Shown in pieces: positions 49,042 through 57,498 of a DNA stretch of 64,000 nt. The DNA lies in assembly GCF_900117415.1 (NCBI RefSeq), contig NZ_FPEI01000006.1, positions 2,585,001 through 2,649,000 of the forward strand, read 5' to 3'. How positions within the stretch are numbered: the first letter of the stretch is position 1; each line of letters opens with the position of its first letter. The position numbers and the translations under genes were made by a program. The notes under the pieces are model-generated. The model had not been told where the DNA came from. It ran no database searches and saw only the letters and a program-made list of their open reading frames with translations. This DNA comes from Hyphomicrobium sp. CS1BSMeth3. GTDB lineage: Bacteria; Pseudomonadota; Alphaproteobacteria; Rhizobiales; Hyphomicrobiaceae.

Positions 49042-50346
49042 ATGACCACACGTGATCCCCTCAAGCTCGGCATTGCTGGCCTCGGCACCGTCGGCGCCGG
49101 CCTCATCCAGCTCCTCGAGGTTCATGGCACGAAGCTCGCGGACCAGCTTCACCGGCCCGTCGAGGTCGTCGCCGTCTCGGCCCGCGACCGCACCAAGGAC
49201 CGGGGCGTATCGCTCGAAGGTCTGCGCTGGATCGACGATCCCGTCGCGCTCGCGACCGATCCGGGCATCGACTGCTTCGTCGAGCTGATCGGCGGCGAGG
49301 ACGGCGTCGCCAAGCGCGCGGTGGAAGCTGCGCTTGCAGCCGGCAAGCACGTGGTGACTGCCAACAAGGCGCTGCTCGCCCATCATGGCTTCGAGCTCGC
49401 GCAGCTCGCCGAGAAGCACAACGTCGCGCTCAACTTCGAGGCGGCCGTGGCCGGCGGCATCCCCGTGATCAAGACCGTGCGCGAAGCGCTGGTCGGCAAT
49501 CAGGTCCGCCGCGTGTCCGGCATTCTCAACGGCACCTGCAATTACATCCTGAGCAAGATGCAGGAGGAGCGCAGCCCCTTCGCCGAAGTGCTGAGGGAAG
49601 CGCAGGCGCACGGCTATGCGGAAGCCGATCCGACATTCGACATCGGCGGCTTCGACGCCGCGCACAAGCTGACCCTATTGACCAGCCTCGTGTTCGGCAC
49701 GCGTGTCGCCTTCGACCAGATCCACATCGAAGGCATTCAGACGATCACCGACGCGGACATCAACGCGGCGGACGAGCTCGGCTATCGCATCAAGCTGCTT
49801 GGCGTCGCGACACTGACCGAGGCCGGCATCGAGAGCCGCGTCACGCCCGTGATGATCCCGGTCGAGACCGCCATCGCCGGCGTCTCGGGCGTCACCAACG
49901 CCGTCGCGCTCAATGCGGATTTTGCCGGCAACCTGCTCCTCGTCGGGCCGGGTGCCGGCGCGCGGGCGACCGCCTCGGCCGTCGCGAGCGACATCGTCGA
50001 TATTGCCGCCGGCTTTGTTCTGCCAGCGTTCGGCGTGCCCTCCTCGCGGCTGAAACCGCACAAGAGCGCACCGCTCGGCCAGCACAAAGGGGAATACTAC
50101 GTGCGATTTTCGGCCTTCGACCGGCCGGGCGTGATGGCCGCGATCACGGCCCGCATGGCGGAGCAGGAAGTCTCGCTCGACAGCATCGTGCAGCACGGCC
50201 CCCGCGGCGCGCCAGGCGCGCTCGCGAACATCGTGATCATCACGCACGAGACGACCGAGGCGTCGATCCGCAAGGCGCTGGAGGACATCGAGGCCGACGG
50301 CAAGGTCGCCGAGAAGCCGCAGATGATCCGCATCGAGGAAGTGTAA
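49042..50346 (+). CDS. hom: homoserine dehydrogenase
   Basis: A 434-residue cytoplasmic enzyme that reduces aspartate semialdehyde to homoserine, the branch to threonine and methionine. LGIAGLGTVGAGLIQLL binds NAD(P). GTCNYILSKMQEE and AEADPTFDIGGFDAAHKL are the catalytic signature. Residues about 350-425 form an ACT domain (VRFSAFDRPGVMAAITARMAE), normally the site of threonine feedback. No aspartokinase domain is fused. It stands alone. Confidence 0.97.
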   Translation: MTTRDPLKLGIAGLGTVGAGLIQLLEVHGTKLADQLHRPVEVVAVSARDRTKDRGVSLEGLRWIDDPVALATDPGIDCFVELIGGEDGVAKRAVEAALAAGKHVVTANKALLAHHGFELAQLAEKHNVALNFEAAVAGGIPVIKTVREALVGNQVRRVSGILNGTCNYILSKMQEERSPFAEVLREAQAHGYAEADPTFDIGGFDAAHKLTLLTSLVFGTRVAFDQIHIEGIQTITDADINAADELGYRIKLLGVATLTEAGIESRVTPVMIPVETAIAGVSGVTNAVALNADFAGNLLLVGPGAGARATASAVASDIVDIAAGFVLPAFGVPSSRLKPHKSAPLGQHKGEYYVRFSAFDRPGVMAAITARMAEQEVSLDSIVQHGPRGAPGALANIVIITHETTEASIRKALEDIEADGKVAEKPQMIRIEEV

Positions 50347-50421
50347 GGCCTTCTCCCTCTCCCGTTCCTGCAATGAGGAGGGGATCGACGCGCCTCGGCG
50401 GCAGCCGCAGCGCCTGCGCGC

Positions 50422-51183
50422 TCAGCGCTCTTCCTCGTCGTCCTTCTTCTCGCCCGTGCCGAGCTCCTGAAGTCGCGCGAAGACGCGCGAGGCCGCGGCC
50501 TCCTCGGACTCCTCGGGTTCCTCCGGCTCGGCCGGCGGCTCGGGGAAGCTGACGTCGGGCTGTGGCCCGAGGCCCGGAACGGTCTCCGACGTCGGCAGCA
50601 GCGTACCGGCCTTCGGCTCGGCCGGCGCACCTGCGCCCTGACGATCCTGCGGCGCGCGCTTGGCGGCCTTCGCGACCTCGGCATCGAGATCGATCTGCGA
50701 GCAGAGCCCGAGCGTCACGGGGTCCTGCGGCGTGAGGTTCTGCGCGTTCCAGTGCGTGCGATCGCGGATCGCGGCGATCGTCGGCTTGGTCGTGCCGACG
50801 AGGCGGATGATCTGGCTGTCCTTGAGCTCGGGGTGATTGCGCAGCAGCCACATCACGGCATTCGGGCGATCCTGACGGCGCGACACGGGCGTGTAGCGCG
50901 GGCCCCGCTTCGTCTTGACCGGCGGGATCTCGACCTTCGACTCCGCGAGCTTGAGGCGGTAGTCGGGATCGCCCTCGCCGCGCTTGATCTCCTCGCGGCT
51001 GAGCTGGCCGGAGGCGATCGGGTCCATGCCTTTGATACCCTGCGCGACATCACCGTCGGCGATGCCCTTGACCTCGAGATGGTGAAGCCCGCAGAACTCC
51101 GCGATCTGATCGAAGCTGAGCGAGGTATTCTCGACAAGCCAGACGGCTGTCGCTTTCGGCATCAGCGGTTTGCGATTGCTCAT
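50422..51183 (-). CDS. trcR: TrcR/DUF1013-family cell-cycle transcriptional regulator
   Basis: A 253-residue cytoplasmic protein. Residues 1-175 are the DUF1013 domain, with two helix-turn-helix-like parts (PKATAVWLVENTSLSFDQIAEFCGLH and RPNAVMWLLRNHPELKDSQIIRLVG). The family is confined to Alphaproteobacteria and is named TrcR for its role in cell-cycle transcription (established knowledge). Residues 176-253 are an acidic Pro/Glu-rich tail that is probably disordered. It is convergent with hom and divergent from the DsbA-family gene. Confidence 0.88.
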   Translation of the reverse strand: MSNRKPLMPKATAVWLVENTSLSFDQIAEFCGLHHLEVKGIADGDVAQGIKGMDPIASGQLSREEIKRGEGDPDYRLKLAESKVEIPPVKTKRGPRYTPVSRRQDRPNAVMWLLRNHPELKDSQIIRLVGTTKPTIAAIRDRTHWNAQNLTPQDPVTLGLCSQIDLDAEVAKAAKRAPQDRQGAGAPAEPKAGTLLPTSETVPGLGPQPDVSFPEPPAEPEEPEESEEAAASRVFARLQELGTGEKKDDEEER

Positions 51184-51412
51184 GGTTTGGGCTTTCCGGG
51201 GTATGGGCTCTTCCGGCCTGCCCGATAGGTCGAGCAGCCGTGGATATCGAGTTCCATGGAGGGATCAGGCGTGCTTATAGCGCGATGGTCCCTGCCAGGG
51301 CAACCGGCAGATGTGGGGTTGCAGATGGCTCCACCGGGCCCTGGGCCTCAGGCAGACAGGATGGCGGAACTGGCCTACGCTCTGAGAGTGGACCGAACAC
51401 GGATCAAGTGCC

Positions 51413-52027
51413 ATGCCCAGACTCGAATTCTGGTACGACTTCGCCTCGACCTATTCCTATCTGGCCGCCATGAGGATCGAGCCGCTGGCTGAGGCCGCAA
51501 AGGTCGACATCGCCTATCGACCCTTTCTGCTCGGCCCCATCTTCAAGGCCCAGGGACTTATGACATCCCCCTTCGTGCTGAACCCTACGAAGGGCCGCTA
51601 CATGGCCCGAGACATTGCGCGTACGGCCACCGCGCGCGGGCTTGCCTTCCATGTGCCGGAGCCCTTTCCAGCCCATAGCCTGATGGCGGCGCGAATCGGC
51701 ATGGTTGCGGAGGAAGAGGGCTGGATCGGCCCCTTCACACGGGCGGTCTTCGCGGCCGAATTCGCCGAGCGCGCGGATATTGCAACCTCCGATACGCTTG
51801 TCCGCCTCATTGCCGGCCTTGGCCGAGACCCCGAGCAAGTCATGGCTCGCGCCGGCTCCGAGGGGATCAAGTCGGCCCTCCGCTCGCGGACGGAAGCCGC
51901 TGCCGACAAAGGAATATTCGGCGCACCGACCTTCATCGCGGAGGATGGCGAGCTGTTCTGGGGCGACGACCGCCTGGAGGCTGCCCTGGCCTGGGTAAGC
52001 GGGGCCGCACGCCCCGGGGCTGAATGA
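51413..52027 (+). CDS. DsbA-family oxidoreductase, 2-hydroxychromene-2-carboxylate isomerase type
   Basis: A 204-residue cytoplasmic protein of the kappa-GST/DsbA fold. LEFWYDFASTYSYLAAMRIE places a serine (ASTYS) where DsbA has its CxxC, so a thiol-transfer or isomerase role using glutathione is likely. FGAPTFIAEDGELFWGDDRLEAAL holds the cis-proline loop. No naphthalene-degradation genes are nearby, so the true substrate is unknown. Confidence 0.9.
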   Translation: MPRLEFWYDFASTYSYLAAMRIEPLAEAAKVDIAYRPFLLGPIFKAQGLMTSPFVLNPTKGRYMARDIARTATARGLAFHVPEPFPAHSLMAARIGMVAEEEGWIGPFTRAVFAAEFAERADIATSDTLVRLIAGLGRDPEQVMARAGSEGIKSALRSRTEAAADKGIFGAPTFIAEDGELFWGDDRLEAALAWVSGAARPGAE

Positions 52028-52105
52028 TTGTTCACCATAAATCAGTTACTTAGCACTCTGGACGATGATATATTGCGCGCGGCATCAACCTAGGGAGTGA
52101 CTGCC

Positions 52106-52432
52106 GTGACAAGGGATCGTTGGATTCTGAAACTGAGCGCCATGGGTCTGGCTCTGGCGCTGATCGGCGGAGCGGCTCACGCCCAAGCGCCGAAGGCCGA
52201 ACCCAAGGCCGCCCCGAAGGCCGAGACCAAGGCACCTCCGGCGGAGAAGAAGGCTCCCGCCAAGAAGAAGGCGGCCTCGCCCTGCCAAGGCCTCGACGAG
52301 AAGGCCTGCGGTGCGAACACCGGCTGCTCGTGGATCAAGGCCACGAAGACCAAGGCCGGCGTCGATCGCAAAGCCTACTGCCGCCTGAAGACGGCGCCGC
52401 CGAAGAAGGCCGCGGCTCCGGCGAAGAAGTAG
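52106..52432 (+). CDS. small secreted Lys/Ala/Pro-rich protein with a four-cysteine core
   Basis: A 108-residue protein. The GTG at 52106 is favoured over the GTG at 52097 because GGGAG ends eight bases before it. The signal peptide (LKLSAMGLALALIGGAAHAQA) is followed by a Lys/Ala/Pro low-complexity linker, a compact core with four cysteines (PCQGLDEKACGANTGCSW, then YCRLK) and another Lys/Pro tail. No known domain recognised. A TATATT box at 52069-52074 may be its -10. A strong terminator follows. Confidence 0.72.
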   Translation: MTRDRWILKLSAMGLALALIGGAAHAQAPKAEPKAAPKAETKAPPAEKKAPAKKKAASPCQGLDEKACGANTGCSWIKATKTKAGVDRKAYCRLKTAPPKKAAAPAKK

Positions 52433-52460
52433 ACTGTCCGTCAGAACATTTTGCTTCCAG

Positions 52461-52488
52461 CCGCCGGAGCCACGCTCCGGCGGTTTTT
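52461..52488 (+). terminator. intrinsic terminator
   Basis: A ten-base perfect stem (CCGCCGGAGC / GCTCCGGCGG) with a three-base loop, followed directly by TTTTT, 28 bases after the stop of the small secreted protein gene. Confidence 0.9.
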
Positions 52489-52496
52489 GTTTGCTT

Positions 52497-52556
52497 GCCG
52501 CGGGCTGCCGGGAAGGGGTGCTGTCGCCTCCCGTCGTGGTGCCATGCCCGCGGCGG
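52497..52556. repeat. 60-base palindrome-ended repeat, copy 2 (repeat A)
   Basis: The same 60-base unit as at 30037, with inverted ends GCCGCGGGC / GCCCGCGGC and only a few substitutions. A T-rich 15-base spacer separates it from copy 3. Confidence 0.85.
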
Positions 52557-52571
52557 TGGTTTTGTTTTAGT

Positions 52572-52631
52572 GCCGCGGACTGCAGGGAAGAGGTGCTGTC
52601 GCCTCCTGGCGTGGTGCCGTGCCCGCGGCGG
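52572..52631. repeat. 60-base palindrome-ended repeat, copy 3 (repeat A)
   Basis: Directly repeats copy 2 in the same orientation. It carries substitutions in the left end (GCCGCGGAC) but keeps the right end. It shares the downstream ATAGCGCTC extension with copy 1. Confidence 0.85.
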
Positions 52632-52670
52632 CCATGCGGATAGCGCTCGCGTGTGGCGCCCCACTTCCCC

Positions 52671-52700
52671 CCTCTCCCCATTGTCTTCAATGGGGAGAGG
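52671..52700. repeat. 13-bp perfect hairpin repeat (repeat B1, locus 2)
   Basis: CCTCTCCCCATTG pairs with CAATGGGGAGAGG around a four-base loop. The loop-proximal bases differ from locus 1 (ATTG/CAAT instead of GC) but compensate on both arms, so pairing is conserved. Confidence 0.8.
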
Positions 52701-52761
52701 GCCGGGGTGAGGAGCGGGTACGCATGCTGACGTTGGCGTATGTCACCGCCCCTCATCCTAA

Positions 52762-52789
52762 CCTTCTCCCCGTAAGCACGGGGAGAAGG
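52762..52789. repeat. 11-bp perfect hairpin repeat (repeat B2, locus 2)
   Basis: CCTTCTCCCCG / CGGGGAGAAGG around a six-base loop, 61 bases after B1, matching the geometry at 30165-30280. The stretch before it (CGCCCCTCATCC) also matches. Confidence 0.8.
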
Positions 52790-52873
52790 GACAGTGGCGC
52801 GTTCGCGGCTCGCTCCAAATCCATAAAACACGGGGGTTCGGGGGTGTCCCCCGATTGGGGCGTGGGGCCAAGG

Positions 52874-52899
52874 CCCCGCTCGCGCCGAAGGCGCGACTG
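52874..52899. repeat. short palindromic repeat D, copy 1
   Basis: CCCCGCTCGCGCC, three bases, GGCGCGACTG. The TCGCGCC/GGCGCGA arms form a seven-base hairpin. A near-identical copy lies at 56031-56056. Confidence 0.65.
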
Positions 52900-52982
52900 C
52901 GCTCACGCGGCAGCGCGACTGCATCACGACAAACCTTGCTTTCGCACGACGCCCCTCTACCGTGACGGCGGACGGGGGTGGC

Positions 52983-55196
52983 ATGGGGCAGCTCTTCGCC
53001 GCAGCAATGGGCGCGCTCGAGCGCGAGCAGGACCGCTGGTTCCTCTGGGCACCGGTGCTGCTCGGCTGCGGCATTGCCACCTACTTCGCGCTGAGGTTCG
53101 AGCCGGCCCCTCTCGCCGCGGCCGGCGCGCTGGCGATCGCAGCCATCGTTCGCTGGCGCTGGCGCGAGGGCAGTGCGGCGGCAATCGCAGGCGGCGCACT
53201 GTTCGCGGCCATGCTCGGCTTTGCACTTGCCCAGGCCCGCACCCACATCGTCGCCGCTCCTGTCATCGCAAGCGAGCGGAGCACGCTGACGGTCACCGGT
53301 TGGATCGAATTGGTCGAGCCGCGCGAGGAGCGCGGCCAGCGCGTTACCATCCGCATTCACGACATTGCCGGCTTCAGCGCGGAGCGCCTGCCGACGCGCG
53401 TCCGCGTGCGCACGCTCACAACCGACGCGACACTCAAAGCCGGCGACGCTGTCAGCGTGCGCGCGGTGCTCTCGCCGCCCGCCGGCCCTTCGCTCCCCGG
53501 CGGCTATGACTTCGCGCGTCAGGCCTGGTTCCTCGGCCTCGGCGGTGTCGGCTACTCGCTCTCGGCCCCACAGCCCGTAACGATCGCCGCCCCCTTGCCC
53601 TGGGATCTCCAGGTGCGCGCGGCCTTCAACCGGCTCCGCCAGACGATCGCCGAGCGCGTCACGGCCGTCCTCCCCGGCGAGCAGGGCGCGATCGCCGTCG
53701 CGCTCATAACGGGCGAGCGCGGTGGCATCACGCAGGCAACGAATGCCGCCTATCGCGACTCCGGCCTCATTCACATCCTGTCCATCTCCGGCCTGCACAT
53801 GGCGATCATGGCCGGCGCCATGTTCTTCACGGCGCGCTTCGTGCTCTCGCTCATCCCGGCGATCGCGCTCCGCTATGACATCCGCAAATGGGCGGCCGTC
53901 GCGGGGGCCATCGGCGCCTTTGCCTATCTGACCATCTCGGGCGCCTCGCCGCCGGCCGTGCGCTCGTTCCTGATGGTGCTCATCATGTTCATCGCGATCC
54001 TGCTCGACCGACCGGCGTTGGCGCTACGCAATGTCGCGCTGGCCGCACTCGCCATGCTGATCGTCATGCCGGAGAGCCTGATCGATGTCGGTTTCCAGAT
54101 GTCATTCGCAGCCGTTGTCGCACTCGTTGGCGGCTACGAGGCCTGGCGGGATCGTCCCAATCCCGACGCACGCGCGCCCGAGCGCGGCTGGCTGTGGCGC
54201 GCGCCGCTCATTTTCCTCGGCGGCATTGTCGCCTCGACGCTGATCGCGAGCTTCGCGGTGGCGCCCTTCGGCATCTACCATTTTCACCAGAGCCAGCAGT
54301 ACGCGATGCTGGCGAACCTATTCGCCGTGCCGGCCGTGAACATTCTCATCATGCCGGCCGCGCTCGCGACGCTGCTTGCGCTCCCGCTCGGCCTCGAGGC
54401 AGCACCGCTCCAGATCATGGGCCTCGGCATTTCGTTCATGAGCGGCGTGGCCTATTGGGTCGCCTCGTTGCCGGGTTCGGTCATCCGCGTCGCAGCCATT
54501 CCGACTTTGAGCTTCGCGCTTATCGTGGCGGGCGGCGCGTGGCTCCTGCTGTGGCGTACGCGGCTGCGCATTTGGGGCCTCGCCGCGATCGCAGGCGGTC
54601 TCGCGCTCGCGCCCTTCGGACCGCGACCGGACCTTCTCGTCAGCCGCTCCGGGACGCTTATTGCCGTGCGCGGCGAGGACGGCCGCCTCTCGGCACTCGC
54701 AGGCCGCGCCGATCAGTTCGACCTCGGGCGCTGGCTCGAACGCGACGGCGATGGCCGCAGCCCAGCAAGCGTCGCCGATCCTGCACAGTCGGGCTCGATC
54801 TTCATATGCGACAGCAGCGGCTGCGTAGCGCGCGTGCGTGAGCGCCGGCTGGCAGCTTCCCGCCATCCTGCCGCGCTCCGCGACGACTGCGAGCGCGCCG
54901 ACATTCTCGTGCTGCGGCAAAGCCGCCCTGCAGGATGCGCCCCCTCGGCGCTGGTGATCGACGCGGCTGCTCTCCGCCGCGAGGGGGCGCATGCGCTGAC
55001 CTTCCGCGACACGGAGATCGTCGTCACGACCGTGACCGGGCTGCATGGCCGCCGACCGTGGTCCGTGGAGCCGAGCGCGCGACCTCCTCAACGCCCTCGC
55101 CTGCCGCGCCGCGCACCCCCAGCCGAACGCCGGCCACCATCAGGTCTGCTCGAAGTAGCCGCCCCCGATGCGGGTCCGGTCTCGGGCGACGAATAG
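52983..55196 (+). CDS. comEC: ComEC/Rec2-family competence membrane protein
   Basis: A 737-residue inner-membrane protein that would form the DNA-uptake channel. An N-terminal OB-like (DUF4131) domain spans about 25-190. The competence domain follows with about eight hydrophobic segments and the signatures HILSISGLHMAIMAGAMFF and SGASPPAVRSFLMVLIMF. Instead of a full metallo-beta-lactamase domain, the C-terminus is a short degenerate region with CDSSGCVARV, the usual Rhizobiales form. ATG 52983 is used; a GTG at 52962 is possible. No other competence gene is here. Confidence 0.93.
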   Translation: MGQLFAAAMGALEREQDRWFLWAPVLLGCGIATYFALRFEPAPLAAAGALAIAAIVRWRWREGSAAAIAGGALFAAMLGFALAQARTHIVAAPVIASERSTLTVTGWIELVEPREERGQRVTIRIHDIAGFSAERLPTRVRVRTLTTDATLKAGDAVSVRAVLSPPAGPSLPGGYDFARQAWFLGLGGVGYSLSAPQPVTIAAPLPWDLQVRAAFNRLRQTIAERVTAVLPGEQGAIAVALITGERGGITQATNAAYRDSGLIHILSISGLHMAIMAGAMFFTARFVLSLIPAIALRYDIRKWAAVAGAIGAFAYLTISGASPPAVRSFLMVLIMFIAILLDRPALALRNVALAALAMLIVMPESLIDVGFQMSFAAVVALVGGYEAWRDRPNPDARAPERGWLWRAPLIFLGGIVASTLIASFAVAPFGIYHFHQSQQYAMLANLFAVPAVNILIMPAALATLLALPLGLEAAPLQIMGLGISFMSGVAYWVASLPGSVIRVAAIPTLSFALIVAGGAWLLLWRTRLRIWGLAAIAGGLALAPFGPRPDLLVSRSGTLIAVRGEDGRLSALAGRADQFDLGRWLERDGDGRSPASVADPAQSGSIFICDSSGCVARVRERRLAASRHPAALRDDCERADILVLRQSRPAGCAPSALVIDAAALRREGAHALTFRDTEIVVTTVTGLHGRRPWSVEPSARPPQRPRLPRRAPPAERRPPSGLLEVAAPDAGPVSGDE

Positions 55197-55322
55197 GCCG
55201 AGCGCGTGTTCGGCAACGACATCGACTGCGCAGTAATCCGGAAGCTCCACGCGCGGTTGCGTTACACCTCATGTATTAGTGCCCGATATCGTGAAGCTGC
55301 AGGAAGATTTGAGGACCACTGC

Positions 55323-55661
55323 ATGAGCGAAGAGGACGACATCATTACTTACTTAGTTGCCCAGGGCGCCGACCTCGCGGTGCCCCGATCTGTGCGACAC
55401 TATGTGTACATGCCAACCAAAGAGGCAGCCGGTTCCGTAGCCAGTGAATTGAGAAATCGCGGATACGCCACTGAAGTGAGCCCAGCCGCTCTAGGTAGCG
55501 CGTGGCTTGTGCTTGCCTGTCACGACGTGGTCGTGTCGGCGAGAGGTGCGGCCGCAGTACGTCGGTTAATGGAGGCGCTTATCAAGGAACATGGATGTGG
55601 CGAGTACGACGGATGGGATGCGGCGTTGCATGGTCATGAAGTCCGCCCGAAACCAAACTGA
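55323..55661 (+). CDS. RraB-like ribonuclease E inhibitor family protein
   Basis: A 112-residue acidic cytoplasmic protein. IITYLVAQGADLAVPRSVRHYVYMPTKEAAGSVASELRNRGY, WLVLACHDVVVS and GEYDGWDAAL match the RraB/DUF695-type pattern. In E. coli RraB binds RNase E and alters which mRNAs are cleaved. ATG 55323 has GAGGA upstream; a codon at 55206 is less likely. The gene is less GC-rich than its neighbours, which hints at a different history. Function here is inferred only from family. Confidence 0.8.
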   Translation: MSEEDDIITYLVAQGADLAVPRSVRHYVYMPTKEAAGSVASELRNRGYATEVSPAALGSAWLVLACHDVVVSARGAAAVRRLMEALIKEHGCGEYDGWDAALHGHEVRPKPN

Positions 55662-55685
55662 CGCGATAACGACGATTAGGGCATA

Positions 55686-55714
55686 TTGACAGGCCGGGCC
55701 CTGCCGCATAGGTT
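55686..55714 (+). promoter_or_regulatory. candidate promoter of rpmJ
   Basis: TTGACA (55686-55691), a perfect -35, is followed after 17 bases by TAGGTT. It lies about 100 bases upstream of the rpmJ ATG and directly after the RraB-like gene. Confidence 0.5.
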
Positions 55715-55814
55715 GCGCCACCTTTTCAATGGGCACCGCTGTTCGTTGCCGCACCGCTCCACCGGGAGCGCCGAGCGCCATGACACATTGCCCGCAACCG
55801 AGGCCGATGGTGTC

Positions 55815-55940
55815 ATGAAAGTCCGCAACTCGTTGAAATCCCTTCGCGGCCGCCATCGCGGCAACCGCCTCGTGCGCCGCAAGGGTCGGGTCTACGTGAT
55901 CAACAAGTCGAACCCGCGCTTCAAGGCCCGTCAGGGCTGA
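55815..55940 (+). CDS. rpmJ: 50S ribosomal protein L36 (zinc-free form)
   Basis: A 41-residue large-subunit protein (bL36): [16 protein letters not shown] then [14 protein letters not shown]. The CxxC zinc ligands of the classical form are missing, so this is the zinc-independent paralogue. It is an independent gene 35 kb from the spc segment, as is usual in alphaproteobacteria. A longer open frame upstream of the ATG is not supported. Confidence 0.95.
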   Translation: MKVRNSLKSLRGRHRGNRLVRRKGRVYVINKSNPRFKARQG

Positions 55941-56030
55941 TCTTCCTTCGCGGAATCCCGTAAGACACTGGCGCGGCCGCCATAGCGCGGACCGCGCCAT
56001 TGATCGTATCCGCCGGCGTGATGAGACCCG

Positions 56031-56056
56031 CCCCGCTCGCGCCAGAGGCGCGACTG
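56031..56056. repeat. short palindromic repeat D, copy 2
   Basis: The same CCCCGCTCGCGCC, three-base loop, GGCGCGACTG unit as at 52874. It lies six bases after the 3' end of the YmdB-like gene (minus strand), between convergent genes, where it could end transcription. Confidence 0.65.
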
Positions 56057-56061
56057 AGCCC

Positions 56062-56886
56062 TCATTCTTCCCAGAAATCCACCCTGATCGGCCGCAGCAC
56101 GCCGCCCATGCGCAGGGCCTGGGCCTTGAGCGCGAGCCCAGTCCTCGGATCGATCTCGACGGCAAATCCCGAGAGCGTTCCCGGTCCCATGGACGGTTCC
56201 ATGCGCCCCTTGGGAATGCGCGTGAGGAAGCGGTTGAGCGGCTCCTCGGGCTGCATACCGAGCACCGAGTTGTAGTCCCCGCACATGCCGGCATCCGTCA
56301 TGTAGGCCGTGCCACCCGGCAGCACGCGATCGTCGCTCGTCGGCACGTGGGTGTGCGTGCCGACCACACAGGACACGCGCCCATCGAGATAGAGCCCGAG
56401 CGACTCCTTCTCGCTCGTCGCCTCGGCATGGAAATCGACGAGAATGGCGTCCGCGCCCATGCCGAGCGGACAGGCCTCGAGCTCGGCATCGATCGCCCGG
56501 AACGGGCAGTCGAGCTCCGGCATGAAGATGCGGCCCATGGCGTTCATGACGAGCACTTCGGCGCCATTGCGGGCCTTGTAGAGACTGGCACCGCGGCCCG
56601 GCGTCCCCAGCGGATAATTCAGCGGACGAAGAAGACGCGGCTGGCGCTCGATGAAAATGAGGGCCTCGCGTTGGTCCCAGCTATGATTGCCGAGTGTGAC
56701 GGCATCGGCGCCCGCAGCGAGCAGATCGTCGCAAATGGCCTCGGTAATGCCGAAGCCACCCGCCGAGTTCTCGCCGTTGATGACGACGAAATCGAGCCTG
56801 TAGCGCTCGATGAGCCCGGGCAGGTTCTCGATGACCACGTCGCGGCCGCTGCGGCCGACCACATCCCCGAGGAACAATAGGCGCAT
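56062..56886 (-). CDS. ymdB: YmdB-like metallophosphoesterase (TIGR00282 family)
   Basis: A 274-residue cytoplasmic calcineurin-like phosphoesterase. LFLGDVVGRSGRD, NGENSAGGFGIT, LGNHSWDQRE, DFHAEATSEKES and VVGTHTHVPTSDD supply the dimetal site. Bacillus YmdB hydrolyses 2',3'-cyclic nucleotides and cAMP. It lies one base after the 5-formyl-THF cyclo-ligase gene, so the two are cotranscribed. Confidence 0.93.
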   Translation of the reverse strand: MRLLFLGDVVGRSGRDVVIENLPGLIERYRLDFVVINGENSAGGFGITEAICDDLLAAGADAVTLGNHSWDQREALIFIERQPRLLRPLNYPLGTPGRGASLYKARNGAEVLVMNAMGRIFMPELDCPFRAIDAELEACPLGMGADAILVDFHAEATSEKESLGLYLDGRVSCVVGTHTHVPTSDDRVLPGGTAYMTDAGMCGDYNSVLGMQPEEPLNRFLTRIPKGRMEPSMGPGTLSGFAVEIDPRTGLALKAQALRMGGVLRPIRVDFWEE

Positions 56887-56887
56887 C

Positions 56888-57496
56888 TCACCTGTCCGAG
56901 CGTTGCCGGGCCCCCGACGGCGTCAGGACCCAATCAAGTCGCTCGTCATAGTCGAGATGCGGCACGGCGTCGACCTCCAGCTCATCGAGCGCAAGGCCGA
57001 CGGCCATGATCGGCTTCAATGTCCTCAGATGTCGGAGCGTGCGATCGTAGTAGCCGCCGCCATAGCCGAGACGATAGCCCTGAGCATCGAAGGCGAGGAG
57101 CGGCACGAGCACGATATCAGGTAGAACTTCGGGCTGTTCAGGCGCCGGTTGTCGGATGCCCCATACGCCGGCAATCAGCGTGTCGCCCGGCGTCCAGGCG
57201 CGAAACAGAAGCGGGTCGGCCTTGCCCTGCATGACCGGCAACGCCAGCGAATGGCCCTTGGATCTGAGCGCCCCCATGAGCGGGAGCGGCCAGATCTCGC
57301 CGGCCATGGGATAGTAGCCCGAGACGATGCCGGGTGGCCGATCCCCGAGGAGCGCCATGCCATGGTGCACGAGCCCCTCGTTGACGCTGCCTCCAAGCGC
57401 GGCAAGAGCCGCCTCGCGCCGCGCTTTCTGGCGTTCGCGCAGGGTCCGCTTGAGAGCAAGGATTTCCAGAGCCGCGTCGTTGGGAGCGGTCGGCAT
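56888..57496 (-). CDS. 5-formyltetrahydrofolate cyclo-ligase
   Basis: A 202-residue cytoplasmic enzyme that converts 5-formyl-THF to 5,10-methenyl-THF with ATP. YYPMAGEIWPLPLM and the nucleotide-binding GYRLGYGGGYYDRTLRHLR are the family signatures. It starts two bases after the fdsD stop. Its place at the end of the formate dehydrogenase operon links folate one-carbon units to formate use. In other bacteria the gene (ygfA/fau) follows 6S RNA; there is no room for 6S RNA here. Confidence 0.94.
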   Translation of the reverse strand: MPTAPNDAALEILALKRTLRERQKARREAALAALGGSVNEGLVHHGMALLGDRPPGIVSGYYPMAGEIWPLPLMGALRSKGHSLALPVMQGKADPLLFRAWTPGDTLIAGVWGIRQPAPEQPEVLPDIVLVPLLAFDAQGYRLGYGGGYYDRTLRHLRTLKPIMAVGLALDELEVDAVPHLDYDERLDWVLTPSGARQRSDR

Positions 57497-57498
57497 GA

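Larger units (their letters stand above)
52433..52982. other. 550-base gene-free region filled with palindromic repeats
   Basis: After the terminator come two copies of repeat A, hairpin repeats B1 and B2, a segment at 52796-52832 whose reverse complement resembles 30117-30150, a CGGGGG/CCCCCG hairpin near 52840-52860 and the short palindrome at 52874. No supported gene is present. Open frames here on the minus strand are translations of the repeats (a recurring RRGHGTT motif). Confidence 0.85.

Noticed and set aside
52085-53080. 331-codon minus-strand open frame across the repeat region
   Set aside because: Its repeated RRGHGTT-type peptide is just the translation of repeat A and the hairpins; there is no start context or domain.
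56888-57496. Search for 6S RNA next to the 5-formyl-THF cyclo-ligase
   Set aside because: The flanking genes are 1-2 bases away on both sides, so no RNA gene can fit.
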